A stretch of DNA of 64,000 nt from Microstegium vimineum (taxonomy: Eukaryota; Streptophyta; Magnoliopsida; Poales; Poaceae), in contig CM039130.1 of assembly GCA_022036555.1 (NCBI GenBank), positions 6,298,527 through 6,362,526 on the forward strand. Reading direction: 5' to 3'. Position 1 is the stretch's first letter. Every line of letters starts with the position of its first letter. A program made the position numbers and the translations under genes. The notes beneath the pieces are model-generated. The model was not told the origin of the DNA. It worked only from the letters and a program-made list of their open reading frames with translations, and searched no databases. Positions 1-10,844 of the stretch are shown here, piece after piece.

Positions 1-2224
1 AAAACAATTGTCATCTAAATGAGCTTTGCAAGCAAGAGAACTATGATTTGATCACTTAAGGTTGAGGATCTCTTGTACACTTGTAGGATACCACTTGTGA
101 CATACCACATGTAGAATAACCACTTGAAAGGAACACTTGTGGAATATCACATGTATGCTAGAACTAGACATCTTTCTCAAGTACCAATATGAAGGTTGAT
201 ACTATTTGAAAGATTAGCATAAGTCTAGATACCATTTGTAGGTTACATCTTGATATCCATTTGCATTGTTGTCTTGTTCTTGAACTAGATTCATCTTCAT
301 GAGCTTCTATGTTGGACTTGAACTAAAATGAATAGCATAAGCTTTCAAGTCCGGTTTAAACCCTCTCTAAGCTTGTTCACACGTATTAAGCGGTTATCTT
401 ATAGAGGTTGTACTTGTCACTTGATTGCAATCCAAAAATAGATCAAGTACTTGGGTTTACTAGCTCATGAACAAACTCATATACTACCACTAGATTCAAA
501 TAACTCAATCAAGTAATAGTGGTAGGCTATAAGCACAAAATTCATTTGATTTTCAATGAATGATCACTATGTATGACTATATGCACTAAATATATCCTAA
601 GCAGTTATGTATGCATATGTCAAACAATTTCACCTTTGCTATGTTGGAGTAGAGGATAGTCAATTATATTTCTTCTCTAATTAGCAATGTGAAGTCCAAT
701 TAATAGCTTGGTGAAGACCAATTGATAACCAATTTGAATGCCAATCCTCACCTATATGAATTGAGAACCACTAAGGATCAAGTACACTTTCTTGTTGTGG
801 TTGACTTGCTTCTTGTCTTGATCTTTGCTTGCATGAGAGAATACCAAATGATGTACCACTTGTAATCATAATACCACTTGAGAAATATGATACTATTTTG
901 AATATAAGTTCATGCATCTCTCTCTTTTGGGTGTTGCTTGCTTTCTTTTGATCAATCCTATTGATAGCTTCAACTAAGCATCTCCAAATGATCCCTAGAT
1001 CACCACTTCCATGTTAGCCTTCCAAGTAGCGTTCTTGGTTTACCTACACAAGGCGACAAGCCCCTACAAAACGAAGAAGTGACCTCTCTCCAAGAATCAC
1101 CCTTGACACTCAATTGAAATGACTTTGTTTAATTGATCTTCATCTTGAGCACTAAACATGTGCCAAATACACTCCAAAATAAAATGACCTTATACTAAAT
1201 TGAGGACCTTTCAATTTGAGTGACTCTAAATAGGTACCTCAATCTCTTATAAGCATGATTCCAACTTGAGGACCTTTCAATTTGAGTGACTCTAAATCAA
1301 TCCAATGTTTATCACTTTTCTGGCAGATTTTGTACTCTTCAAAGAATATATCATATATCCTAAATTACATATCCAATGACCATGAAATTTTGTGGAGATG
1401 TGATTCACTAAGTCATATAGCATCCATAAAAATTTAATCTTCATTGGACTACTAGATTGCTACCAGATTTCACATCTTCCCACCTAGGTACATGCTGAAA
1501 ACTGCTACACATGTGTTGACAAGATCCACTCCAAAACCTAAGTATCCCTTATCCAATACTCATGAAATTTGAACAGAAACTAATACCATAAGTGTAGAGC
1601 ATGCACACCAAATTTTAAGCCAATCCAAATAGATTTGATCTCTTAAACATGGCTATGATCACAGCTAGCTTAGATTTTGACAAAATGACAGATTTGAGCA
1701 AAATGAGCTAAGCTTCTTCAAATTGAACCAAACTTGATATCAACTTGTTTGAACACTCTCGAGAGACATATAGCCATTCAATCCACTTACTAAAAGCAGT
1801 CTCATGATCATATCCATTCAAATCAACTCAAATTTGATCACTAAGCATTAATCCATTCAATCAATGTTATAGCAAGCAACTAGTGCACATGTATATCCAA
1901 TTCAATCAACTCATATGCAGTCTGTGTATATCTAATTCAAGCATCTTATACACACCCAAATGAACTTGATCAACAAGAAATATACCTTGGTAGATCATGA
2001 TCAATCTATTAGCAAGCTTCAACTTAATTTGCAAGCATTCAATTTGTCCAATCAACCACCACAACTTGATCATGCACTTGTATATTATAGCACTTGGACT
2101 TCATCTTTTTGACTTGGCATTGGTATGAGATATACATTAAGCTTCACTACTTGACTCAATAATATGATGGATTAGATGCAATTACTTGAATCAAGTCTCC
2201 AATGCCAATGGTACCTACACACAT
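1..2224 (-). other. Non-coding internal region of the Copia element
   Basis: This stretch is AT-rich with no open frame of note on either strand. It occupies the place where pol would follow gag in an autonomous copy. It contains a 32-bp direct repeat (1200-1231 and 1266-1297) spaced 66 bp apart, and many short variants of a 'taccacttg' phrase. I see no gene. It could be a degenerate pol, a filler region typical of non-autonomous elements, or a separate insertion. Confidence 0.5.
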
Positions 2225-3564
2225 TCATCCACTTGTTGATGGTACCCAAACTAGTTTGGGTCCTCTCAAGTTAGGTGCAACATACTTAGGCAATGCCTTA
2301 ATATGAATAGCAGGATGATTTGCAATAGCAATCATAGAGGTACCATTACTATCCTTTCTAAGCATATGATCATCAACAATTGAAATAGGCTTAGAAGTCA
2401 TACCTAGGGGACATGAATGAGCCATGTGTCCCCTTTCCCGATATGAGTAGAACACTCTCTTTGCTTGATCCTTTTCTTCCTTGCTCATGTTGTGCTTCTC
2501 ATTGTCTTGCTTCTTCTCTTTTGCTTGATTTTTCATCTCAAGCTTGGTAGGACACTTCGAGGCAAAGTGTCCCATGTCTTCACATTTGAAGCACTTGATG
2601 TGAGCCAAATAATTCTTCTCTTGATCTTTGCTCATCATCTTCTTGTTGGCATCATGGATAGGAATTGGATGCCTTGCTCTTGCTTTGCCACCTCTTCTTG
2701 TCTTCTTATTCTTTGTCATACCCAAATCACCATCTTGATGGTTTATCTTGTATTGCACTTGGGGCTTGACTTGTGGCTTAGCTTGAGCAATCTTGGTTGG
2801 GCAAGCATTTGCAAGATGTCCCATCCCATGGCACTTGAAGTACAAGAAATGAGATAGCTTCTTTTGGTCTTGCTTCTTCACTTCCTTGCCCTTGCTCTTG
2901 TGGAAACCAATTCCACTCTTGTCACCATGTCTTCTTTGATTGTTCATCATGTGATCAAAGGTGACTTTGGAAGTGTAACACCTCTCTAGCTTGTTACCCA
3001 TATTCTTCAATTCATTTTTGAGCTCATTGTTCTCCTTCAAAAGGTTAGTCTCACAAGACATAGAAGTAGAACAAGCATCTATATGTGAAGAACATGGAAT
3101 ATCAAGTAAATCATCCCAAGAGGTGGATACATGCTTCTTCCCTACATCACAAGGGTTAGCAACAACATGTGATTGATCATTTGACCCAAGTGATGAGCTC
3201 TCTTCATTTTTAAGATTTAACAATTCATTAATTAGAGAGCCATGTTTGTGAACCAAAACCTCATGAGACACACGAAGTTGCTCATGATCTAGCTTTAGTT
3301 CCTCATGTGAAGATTTAAGAACATCAAGTAAGTGCTTATGTTCTTCACATGAGTTCTTTAGGAAAGAGTTTTCATCTTTTAGTTTCTTAGTTTTGTTTAA
3401 CTCATTTTCTAAAGCTTTGGAGAGTTTGCACATAAGCTCAAAGTTAGGGTCATCACAATCTACAATCACATTGCCAATTGATACCTTAGTGTCACCGTGT
3501 GACATGAAGCAATGTGATGAGGTAGAAGAGCTTGTGGAAGCATCACTCTCATAGCCCGAGCATG

Positions 3565-3644
<80 letters not shown>

Positions 3645-4156
3645 AGTGTGTTTGGAGTAGGATCATCAATTGCAACACTTGATGTTGGGCCTTCATCATT
3701 TTTGTCAAGTGATCTTGGGGTAGGTAGATCATCTTCATCATCACTTGACCATGAGGATGGAGCAATCTTCCACAACCACCAAGTTGTAGTCATGCTCAAC
3801 ACTCTCATGTGCCACCAACTTGGACACATCATCATCATTGTTTGGAACCTTCTCATATTTTTCAATGAGGTAGGTCCAAATCTCATGAGTGCTCTTCATG
3901 TCCATAATCTCACCAAAGATATTATCTTTCATAGAATGGTAAAGAATGTTAGTAGCTTGGCAATCGAGATGTAGGCACTTCTTTGTGCTTGAGTTGCATC
4001 CTTTCTCTCAATTGCACAAGAGAGTCCCACATCTACGATCCACCACATTTGGGGATAAATAAACTTAAAATTATTTTCCATCCAATTTCTCCACCGTGCA
4101 AAGTGTGTGCCATTAAAAATGTGTGGACACTCAACATCTAGCCCATAAGATGTCAT
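2225..4156 (-). pseudogene. Copia gag polyprotein, frameshifted
   Basis: Retrotransposon gag, the structural RNA-binding protein. The N-terminal part (4156-3929, then 3932-3741) has the FNGTHFARW-type start and the 'MKSTHEIWTYL' stretch seen in Copia gag (UBN2-like). A second frame (about 3760 to 2225) carries a poly-Asp run, a coiled coil with repeated 'SHEELKLDHEQL' heptads, and three CCHC knuckle positions. Only the middle knuckle is intact (C-F-K-C...H...C). The first keeps one of its first two Cys, and the third has Tyr in place of both. At least two frameshifts separate the pieces. It ends with a GPKLVWVP motif that normally leads into the protease, which is absent here. Confidence 0.75.
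3565..3644. repeat. (CAT)n microsatellite coding for poly-Asp
   Basis: About 26 uninterrupted CAT/ATG triplets. On the minus strand they add a run of Asp to the Copia gag; on the other minus frame they read as poly-Met. A triplet repeat of this length is likely to be length-polymorphic. Confidence 0.97.
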
Positions 4157-4189
4157 CCTCTCGGGTCTGTAAAGACCACAAATGAGAGA

Positions 4190-4205
4190 CCAAGCTCCGA
4201 TACCA
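4190..4205 (-). other. Primer-binding site of the Copia element
   Basis: The minus strand reads TGGTATCGGAGCTTGG two bases inside the LTR end. It matches the 3' end of initiator Met-tRNA (complement TGGTATCAGAGC) with one change. It fixes the element orientation as minus. Confidence 0.8.
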
Positions 4206-4853
4206 CTTGAAAGGGTCGAGATGGCGGACTAGAGGGGGGGGGGGTGAATAGTCTTTTCTAAAACTTAAGCGCAACGGCTAACCAAATCAAATGCGAAATT
4301 AGGGGGTCTCAGTCCAGACCAACGCGCACCCGCGTTCGGATGTGAGCATAGAGCTCCCCGAGAGCCGATTTCCTCTAGACGTGCGTCCGAAGTTCACCGT
4401 CCGGACCACAGACAGCGTCCGGACCCGCTCTGTTAGCACAACACAGTTAGGGGTTGGGCGACCGAACGCATAGCCGATGGTAGGGACCACCATAGCCCCA
4501 GCGTCCGGACCCAATGTCTGGACCTCACAGCCAGGCCGAGACCTAGGGTTTGGTTCCGGACCCTCTCTCTAATGGTACGAACATCATATGCCCTAGCGTC
4601 CGGAGCCTGTTCCTCAGCAGGAACTCCTCCACACTTCTTCCTTTGCTACACATGTGCCAACACAAATGTGATCACCACCTTGTGCATGTGTGTTAGCATT
4701 TTCACAATCATTTTCAAAGCATTTTTCACTTGCTCTCACCACGCCACTCAATCCTAATGCATCGCAATGTTAGATCGCTCAAGTGGCACTAGATGACTGA
4801 TATGCAAACAAGTTTGCTCCTCTTGATAGTACGGCTATCTACCCTAAACCCAG

Positions 4854-5985
4854 TGTTGACACAAAAATCGTCAGGATCTGCGAACACCTCGGGCTTATAC
4901 CCGAATTCGATTTTCGAGGGTGTGCCAGTCGATTTGACCAGTTAATCGACAAGGACGATAACTAGAACAAGATCTGAATGAGACAACGGTGATGCGCCCA
5001 GATGTCAATGCTCAAACCTGATCAGGATAACTAGAGTAGAGCTAAACGAGACGACAGCGATGCGCCCAGACGTCAAGGCTCAGATTGCTCAAACGCGGAA
5101 CTTGCAAGGGTTGACGGAGATCGATGAGATGCAGCCCGTCGAAACTTGAAGAACTCGTAGATAACTAAACCTAATGCGATAAAGGTAAATTACTGGTAAA
5201 GTAGATAAAAAAGTAATTGATTCATTTGATATGCTTGAATATATTCTTTTACAGCACCCCTGGGTACCTATTTATACTCCAGCAGAGGGAGTTGTAGATA
5301 GATACGACTCAAACCTTCCTAAACAGAAACTCCTATTTTCAAGGAAACAACTGACTCGCGTAGGAGCTGGGCTCAAACAATAATAATCTTTTCCTAAACA
5401 AACTCTTATATTTTAAAGGAAATAAACGACTCTTGCAAGAGTCGAACTCAAACTTCTATAACAATACTGGTATAAGATCACCAGTTTCCTTATGTCTTCT
5501 CTCCGATGAAACTTTCCATCGACATATCCTTCCGATCCGCAACTTCCCTTTAGCGCCATCAGCAATTCTCTTCTGACGCCAACCACGTCATCTTGCTTCC
5601 ATCGGCAATCGTCCCTCTATTGGCAACATGCTTTGGCTCTCATCGTCAATGCTTTCTTGCCTTCATCGGCAATGTCTTGCCTCCACCAGCAACATTGCTG
5701 CCTTCATCACATCGGTAATGAGCCTCGGTTCTTATCGGCAATGTTCTTCCTACCTTCATCGGCAACACCCTCTCTGCTCTCATCGGCAAGCTGACCTTTG
5801 CCTTCATCAACAGTGTCTTCCTGCCTCTATCGGCAACAAATCCCTGTCTTCATCAGCAACATTCTTGCCTTTATCGGTAATCTAACCGGTAATATCCCGA
5901 TGCCGATAAGGAACGACAACTAGCCTTTTGCTGATCGGCACAATCCTTAGATCATATTGACATGTGCCAAAAAACGGTGTCAACA
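4854..5985 (-). repeat. 3' LTR of the non-autonomous Tat element
   Basis: 1132 bp, TGTTGACAC to GTGTCAACA. It is followed on the plus strand by CATGCCCCCC (the polypurine tract read on minus), so this is the 3' LTR of a minus-strand element. Contains many 'ATCGGCAA' repeats (5550-5880). Confidence 0.92.
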
Positions 5986-6031
5986 CATGCCCCCCAATTT
6001 CGGAGTATAAGATATCTTATGCACCGAAATT
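5986..6031 (-). other. Polypurine tract plus adjoining 36-bp palindrome
   Basis: On minus, a palindrome (5996-6031, 18-bp arms with 16 of 18 paired, centre GATATC, no loop) is followed by the 10-nt tract GGGGGGCATG and then the 3' LTR. The tract should prime plus-strand DNA synthesis. The palindrome is conserved, with a covarying base pair, in the related element at 42434-42469. Confidence 0.85.
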
Positions 6032-6287
6032 TCTTCTACTGGATCTCCTCCAAATTGCCTGCACCACTTCCTTGACTATTGCACGTAAGCATTGCAGAGC
6101 CATTCTCACAATCCTTCGACTTGCATCGAACATCTCCTTTTGTAGCCAACAAATTCATCGGCAGCCCTACTCCCAGTGCACAAACTCTTCACTCAACCTG
6201 TCGATGCCCCCCAAGTGTAACAGTTGAAATGCCAGGGCTAACCAAGTGCTGCTCCCAAGCCAAAATGCCCAAGGCCATCGACTCTAG

Positions 6288-9126
6288 TTACGCTATCGGC
6301 AACATATTGACATCTGCCGATGGATTCTCATCTTTGCGCTTTGGCCTCCACTGCTTAACTAGAGATTTTCCTCTGGAAGGATTTTCATCATGACATGAAT
6401 CTCTTTGGCGCTCGCGCTGCATCCTCCTTCTTTGAGTCTTTGTAAGACCCTTGGGGCACCATTGAGGGAGCTTAGTTTTCCAAACAGGCTGATACTGTTT
6501 CTCATTGCTTGTATCTACACCACCCCTTATGTTTGGATCTCTGGAGAATATTTCTTCATCGGGAACCCTTGCATCAACCATCTCCTCAAGCTCTTCTTGA
6601 CAAATACGCTTGCTAAGCCTGTCGTGTACGCTGAGCTTGCCCCCTAGCCGATCATGCGCTGATTCTTTTTCTCTGATTGGCCTTCCATAACTTGATGTTC
6701 GATCAAAATAAGGTTTCTTTTCTGACCGATCGGCAGAGTAGTACCCATTGCATTCAGGACAATTATCGGCAGCGGGTAGCTTGATGCCTTCTTCCTAACA
6801 ATGAACAAAGAAGGGGCATCTCCAATGATTTTTATGCCGATGCCACTCCTGGCGTTTTTCCTCTTCTTGCCGCCGATATTGCTCCTGTGATCGCCGATAA
6901 TCTTGCTGTGGCCGCCTGTGCGTGATTACGATGCCATACGGCGTATGCCTATGTATCCTAGCTCTACTGCTCTCATCGGCAATGCTCTTGCTTTTTCTAT
7001 CATCGGCAAACTTTCTCCCTGTTACTTCATGCGCAACTATCTGATGCTCAGGGTCTACCGATGCACTTTTCTTGGAAGCTTCCGATGTCAGAATCTTAGT
7101 TTTCCCACTAGTCTCCACCATATTATTTGGAAACGGGTGCTGGTTAATCTTCATCAGCTTCTGGGCCTTAGAATTTTCAAACTTGATTCGCCCAGATTCA
7201 ATTTCTGATTGCAACTGCTGCCTAAAGACTTTGCAATCATTGGTACTGTGCGAAGTTGCATTGTGCCACTTGCAGTACCTGATCCTTCTGAGCTCTTCGG
7301 CCGATGGAATTACCTGGTTAGGCGCCAACTTGATCCGCCCTTCTTGAAGTAATAAGTCAAACATCCTATCGACCTTGGTGATATCAAAGGTGAACTTCTC
7401 AGCTTCTTTCTGGCCCAACGGACAAGATACCGGCTTCTTATCTTTCACACATTCAGCAGCGCCGATACTTAGCTCTTCATCCGACCCGGAATCTTCCTTT
7501 TTCTTAGTCAAAGACACCTCTTCATCCCAATTTTCTCTAGGCTCGAAAACCTTGGTGTCTTGATCTTGCCGATGCACATGCTCGTTTTTAACTGGCTGAG
7601 CCGGTTGACATAATTTTTTATGTTTTTGTGATGAATAGGCCGGAGCAATCGACACGTTTGCGGCACCAGTTTGTTGAATATTATGTATCGGCTGATTTGC
7701 CGACGGGCAACTTTGAACGCCCACTGGGATGTACTGTGGCATTATATTCATCGGTTGATATGTCGATACCTCATTTTGAGCGTCCACTTGCGAGTACTGT
7801 GGTGAAGTAGTACTTATCGGCTGATGTACCGATATTTCATTCTAAAGACTCGCTGACAGATGATACTGTGGAGCTCTTGCCACTTGGTATCCAGGCTGCA
7901 CAACTTGCTGCTGAATCGACAATTGACCGATCCAACTTACATTAGATGTCATCGGCATATGATTTGCCGATGATTGATAACTAGCTGGCGCTTGCTACTT
8001 TTGTACCCTTGGATGATTGCCTTGATTTGCGGGTACCATAGCTAGAGGAGCCATTGCCGATACGGCTGACTAATAGTTGCCATGTCTTGTTGCATCGGCA
8101 AATAACCTACCGATGGTTGTGTATAAAGCACTCTGGGTATCGCCATCTGATATCCAGGCTGCTCAACTTGCTGCTGAATCGGCAACTGACCAGCCCAACC
8201 TAGATTAGATGTCATCGGCATGTAACTTGCCGATGGCTGATAACCGGCTGACGCCTGCCGTTCTTGTGGGCCCGGGTAATTAACAGAATAGCTACCTTGG
8301 TTAGTAGGTACTCCAGTTTGAGGAACCATTGTCGTCATGGGTTGACTTGCAGCTGCTGGGCCTTGTTGTATCGGCAAAGGACTTGCCGATGGTGGCATAT
8401 AAGGAACTTTGGGAATCACCATCTGAAGGTCTTCTGACGGCAACTGCACCATTGGAGAGGATGCAGCATAATGCATTACTGGAATCATCGGCTGTGCAGG
8501 TATTGTCGATGCCACGGGAGCCTTCCATCCTGCATTGTTATCTTGGACCAATTTGGATTCAGCAGATAGACTTGGAGGCATACCGTATCTCCACCAGTTG
8601 GCGGAAGCTGGCTGACTCTGGGTCACAGGTCCAGACATTGTTGACGCCACCAGATTTGCATTTAATTGAGTAATGTTTGCTAGGCTCATCTTGGCGGCAT
8701 GATCTCATCGACAGACCGGTTCATAATCGGTGAAGACACCCTTGGAACCGCCAATGGGATCGTAAGAGATGTCGATCCGAGTTGATGATACGCCGGACCA
8801 ACATAATATGGTGCTTGTCCTTCCTTGAAAGTTTGCTTAACAACATTGTATACAACATTGGACAACACATTGGATTAGCTAATTAACACATGATTTAATC
8901 CAGAATTAACCATCTCTTGTAATTTACCAGGATTGACGTCGAAGGTGACCTGCCGTGGATCTTGCTTCTGGATAGCTTCGCCGCTCCTGTTTAGGCTGAA
9001 GGACTTCAGATACAACTGTTTGTACTCCTCCATAGCCCGCTCCATAGCTTGCTTCTGATCATCTCTCAGATTTGCTTCAGAGACTTCAATGACACTCTTC
9101 GGATTGATCCCAGCAGTATTGTCCAT
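6288..9126 (-). pseudogene. Tat gag remnant with internal deletion
   Basis: Gag begins at 9126 (MDNTAGINPK) and continues in the same frame to a stop at 8875, then 8868-8686. It shifts frame at about 8689 and is readable again at 8689-8042, 7787-6795 and 6581-6288. The middle is Gln/Pro-rich repeats with 'PIQQQ' and 'MPMTS' phrases. The C-terminal part keeps the Tat-type knuckle CKWHNATSHSTNDC (about 7265-7225). Compared with the gag at 50673-52857, the stretch between the Gln/Pro repeats and 'DTKVFEPRE' is missing. That segment holds the capsid-like core (W-x-F and L-x-Q-F-x-K-Y-F motifs). The protein could not build a capsid alone. Confidence 0.8.
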
Positions 9127-9167
9127 TAAGCTTGTAATGGGCTAAACCGTGGTCAAAAGATGTGATA

Positions 9168-9186
9168 GGTCCCACTGGGCGTGCCA
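9168..9186 (-). other. Primer-binding site of the Tat element
   Basis: On minus, GTGTCAACA (LTR end) is followed after 7 nt by TGGCACGCCCAGTGGGACC, a PBS of the kind seen in many plant Ty3/gypsy elements. I do not assign the tRNA. Confidence 0.65.
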
Positions 9187-9193
9187 AAAGAGG

Positions 9194-10324
9194 TGTTGAC
9201 ACAAAAATCGTCAGGATCTGCAAACACCTCAGGCTTATACCCGAATTCGATTTTCGAGGGTGTGCCAGTCGATTTGACCAGTTAATTGACAAGGACGATA
9301 AGTAGAACAAGATCTGAACGAGACAACGACGATGCGCCCAGATGTCAATGCTCAAACCTGATCAGGATAACTAGAGTAGAGCTGAACGAGACGACAACGA
9401 TGCGCCCGGACGTCAAGGCTCAGATTGCTCAAACACGGAACTTGCAAGGGTTGACGGAGATCGATGAGATGCAGCCCGTCGAAACTTGAAGAACTTGTAG
9501 ATAACTAAACCTAATGCGATAAAGGTAAATTACTGGTAAAGTAGATAAAAAAGTAATTGATTCATTTGATATGCTTGAATATATTCTTTTACAGCACCCC
9601 TGGGTACCTATTTATACTCCGGCAGAGGGGGTTGTAGAGAGATACGACTCAAACCTTCCTAAACGGAAACTCCTATTTTCAAGGAAACAACCGACTCGCG
9701 CAGGAGCCGGACTCAAGCAATAATAATATTTTCCTAAACAAACTCTTCTATTTTCAAGGAAATAAACGACTCGTGCAAGAGTCAAACTCAAACTTCTATA
9801 ACAATACTGGTATAAGATCACCAGTTTCCTTATGTCTTTCTCTGATGAAACTTTCCATCGACATATCCTTCCGATCCGCAACTTCCCTTTAGCGCCATCG
9901 GCAATTCTCTTCTGATGCCAGCCACGTCATCCTGCTTCCATCGACAATCGTCCCTCTATCGGCAACAGGCTTTGGCTCTCATCGTCAATGCTTTCTTGCC
10001 TTCATCGGCAACGTCTTGCCTCCACCAGCAACATTGCTGCCTTCATCACATCGGTAATGAGCCTCGGTTCTTATCGGCAATGTTCTTCCTGCCTTCATCG
10101 GCAACACCCTCTCTGCTCTCATCGGCAAGCTGACCTTTGCCTTCATCAAGAGTGTCTTTCTGCCTCTATCGGCAACAAATCCCTGTCTTCATCAGCAACA
10201 TTCTTGCCTTTATCGGTAATCTGACCGGTAATATCTCGATGCCGATAAGGAACGACAACTAGACTTTTGCCGATCGGCACAATCCTTAGATCATATTGAC
10301 ATGTGCCAAAAAACGGTGTCAACA
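9194..10324 (-). repeat. 5' LTR of the non-autonomous Tat element
   Basis: 1131 bp and near-identical to 4854-5985, with scattered, mostly transition, differences. The flanking CCCAG at 10325-10329 is the second target-site copy. Confidence 0.92.
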
Positions 10325-10325
10325 C

Positions 10326-10465
10326 CCAGTCATATACTTCTCTACACACCTATGACCGATGAAATGAAATGCCCTATGGTTATACCTTTGCCTCGCCAGT
10401 CATATACTTCTCTACACACCTATGACCGATGAAATGAAATGCCCTATGGTTATACCTTTGCCTCG
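10326..10465. repeat. Perfect 70-bp tandem duplication
   Basis: 10326-10395 is repeated exactly at 10396-10465 inside the Copia LTR. The left edge lies within the CCCAG target duplication of the Tat element. Confidence 0.95.
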
Positions 10466-10844
10466 CGCATTCCATTCCATCTCCTTCTCCAATGTTGATG
10501 CAACACATGCACCAACCTATCACCAAATGATATGATCCACTTCATATTATCATGTGACCGTATTGGTTCATCGATCTTGACCTCACTTGCTCTCCACCGT
10601 TGCATCGGTCCATCGACGTCAAGCATGACTCACTTGCCCTTCACACTTGCAACCGGTCCATCAAGCCAAGCCTCATCTTGATCTTCTCCACCTTGGTCAC
10701 ATGACTCTATGCCATGTCTCATGTGCATTAAGCTCCTTCATCACACAATCACATGTGAACTAATCTTTTGTGTATATATCACTTGAACACATATTAGTTC
10801 ACCTAAGGTGTCACTCAATTGCCAAAATCACATAGGAACTCTCA

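Larger units (their letters stand above)
4854..10324 (-). mobile_element. Non-autonomous Tat-lineage Ty3/gypsy element (complete, 5.5 kb)
   Basis: Two LTRs of 1132 and 1131 bp flank a 3.2-kb interior. The ends TGTTGACAC...GTGTCAACA are inverted repeats, and the flanks carry a 5-bp CCCAG target duplication (4849-4853, 10325-10329). Read on minus: PBS next to the 9194-10324 LTR, gag remnants, then a polypurine tract before the 4854-5985 LTR. No protease, RT, RNase H or integrase remains. The gag matches the larger element at 41378-52857, so it is a deletion derivative of the same family. I count about 11 differences in the first 260 aligned LTR bases. Confidence 0.92.
1..10844 (-). mobile_element. 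Non-autonomous SIRE-like Copia element (partial, interrupted)
   Basis: Read on the minus strand: LTR (10844 to 4208), Met-type primer-binding site (4190-4205), gag (4156 to 2225), then about 2.2 kb without coding capacity running off the window. The LTR is TG...CA, and its inner end has the G-rich tract before TTTCA that I associate with grass SIRE/Maximus elements. No protease, integrase or RT can be read downstream of gag, so this copy, or at least its visible part, is gag-only. The 3' LTR lies beyond position 1. It is inserted in the Reina-like element at 10845, and its own LTR is split by the Tat element 4854-10324. Confidence 0.75.
4208..10844 (-). repeat. 5' LTR of the Copia element, split by a Tat insertion
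   Basis: The LTR runs from TGAAAGG at 4208 to ...CTCTCA at 10844 on the plus strand (minus: TGAGAG...TTTCA). Without the inserted element 4854-10324 and one CCCAG copy it is about 1.16 kb. It has GTCCGGAC-like motifs (4380-4620), comparable to the second SIRE-type LTR near 62 kb. The right part carries a perfect 70-bp tandem duplication. Confidence 0.75.

Noticed and set aside
5628..5885. 85-aa ORF rich in His/Ser ('SSASxLHRQ' style), repeated at 9988-10224
   Set aside because: Translation of the ATCGGCAA repeats in the Tat LTR pair, not a gene.
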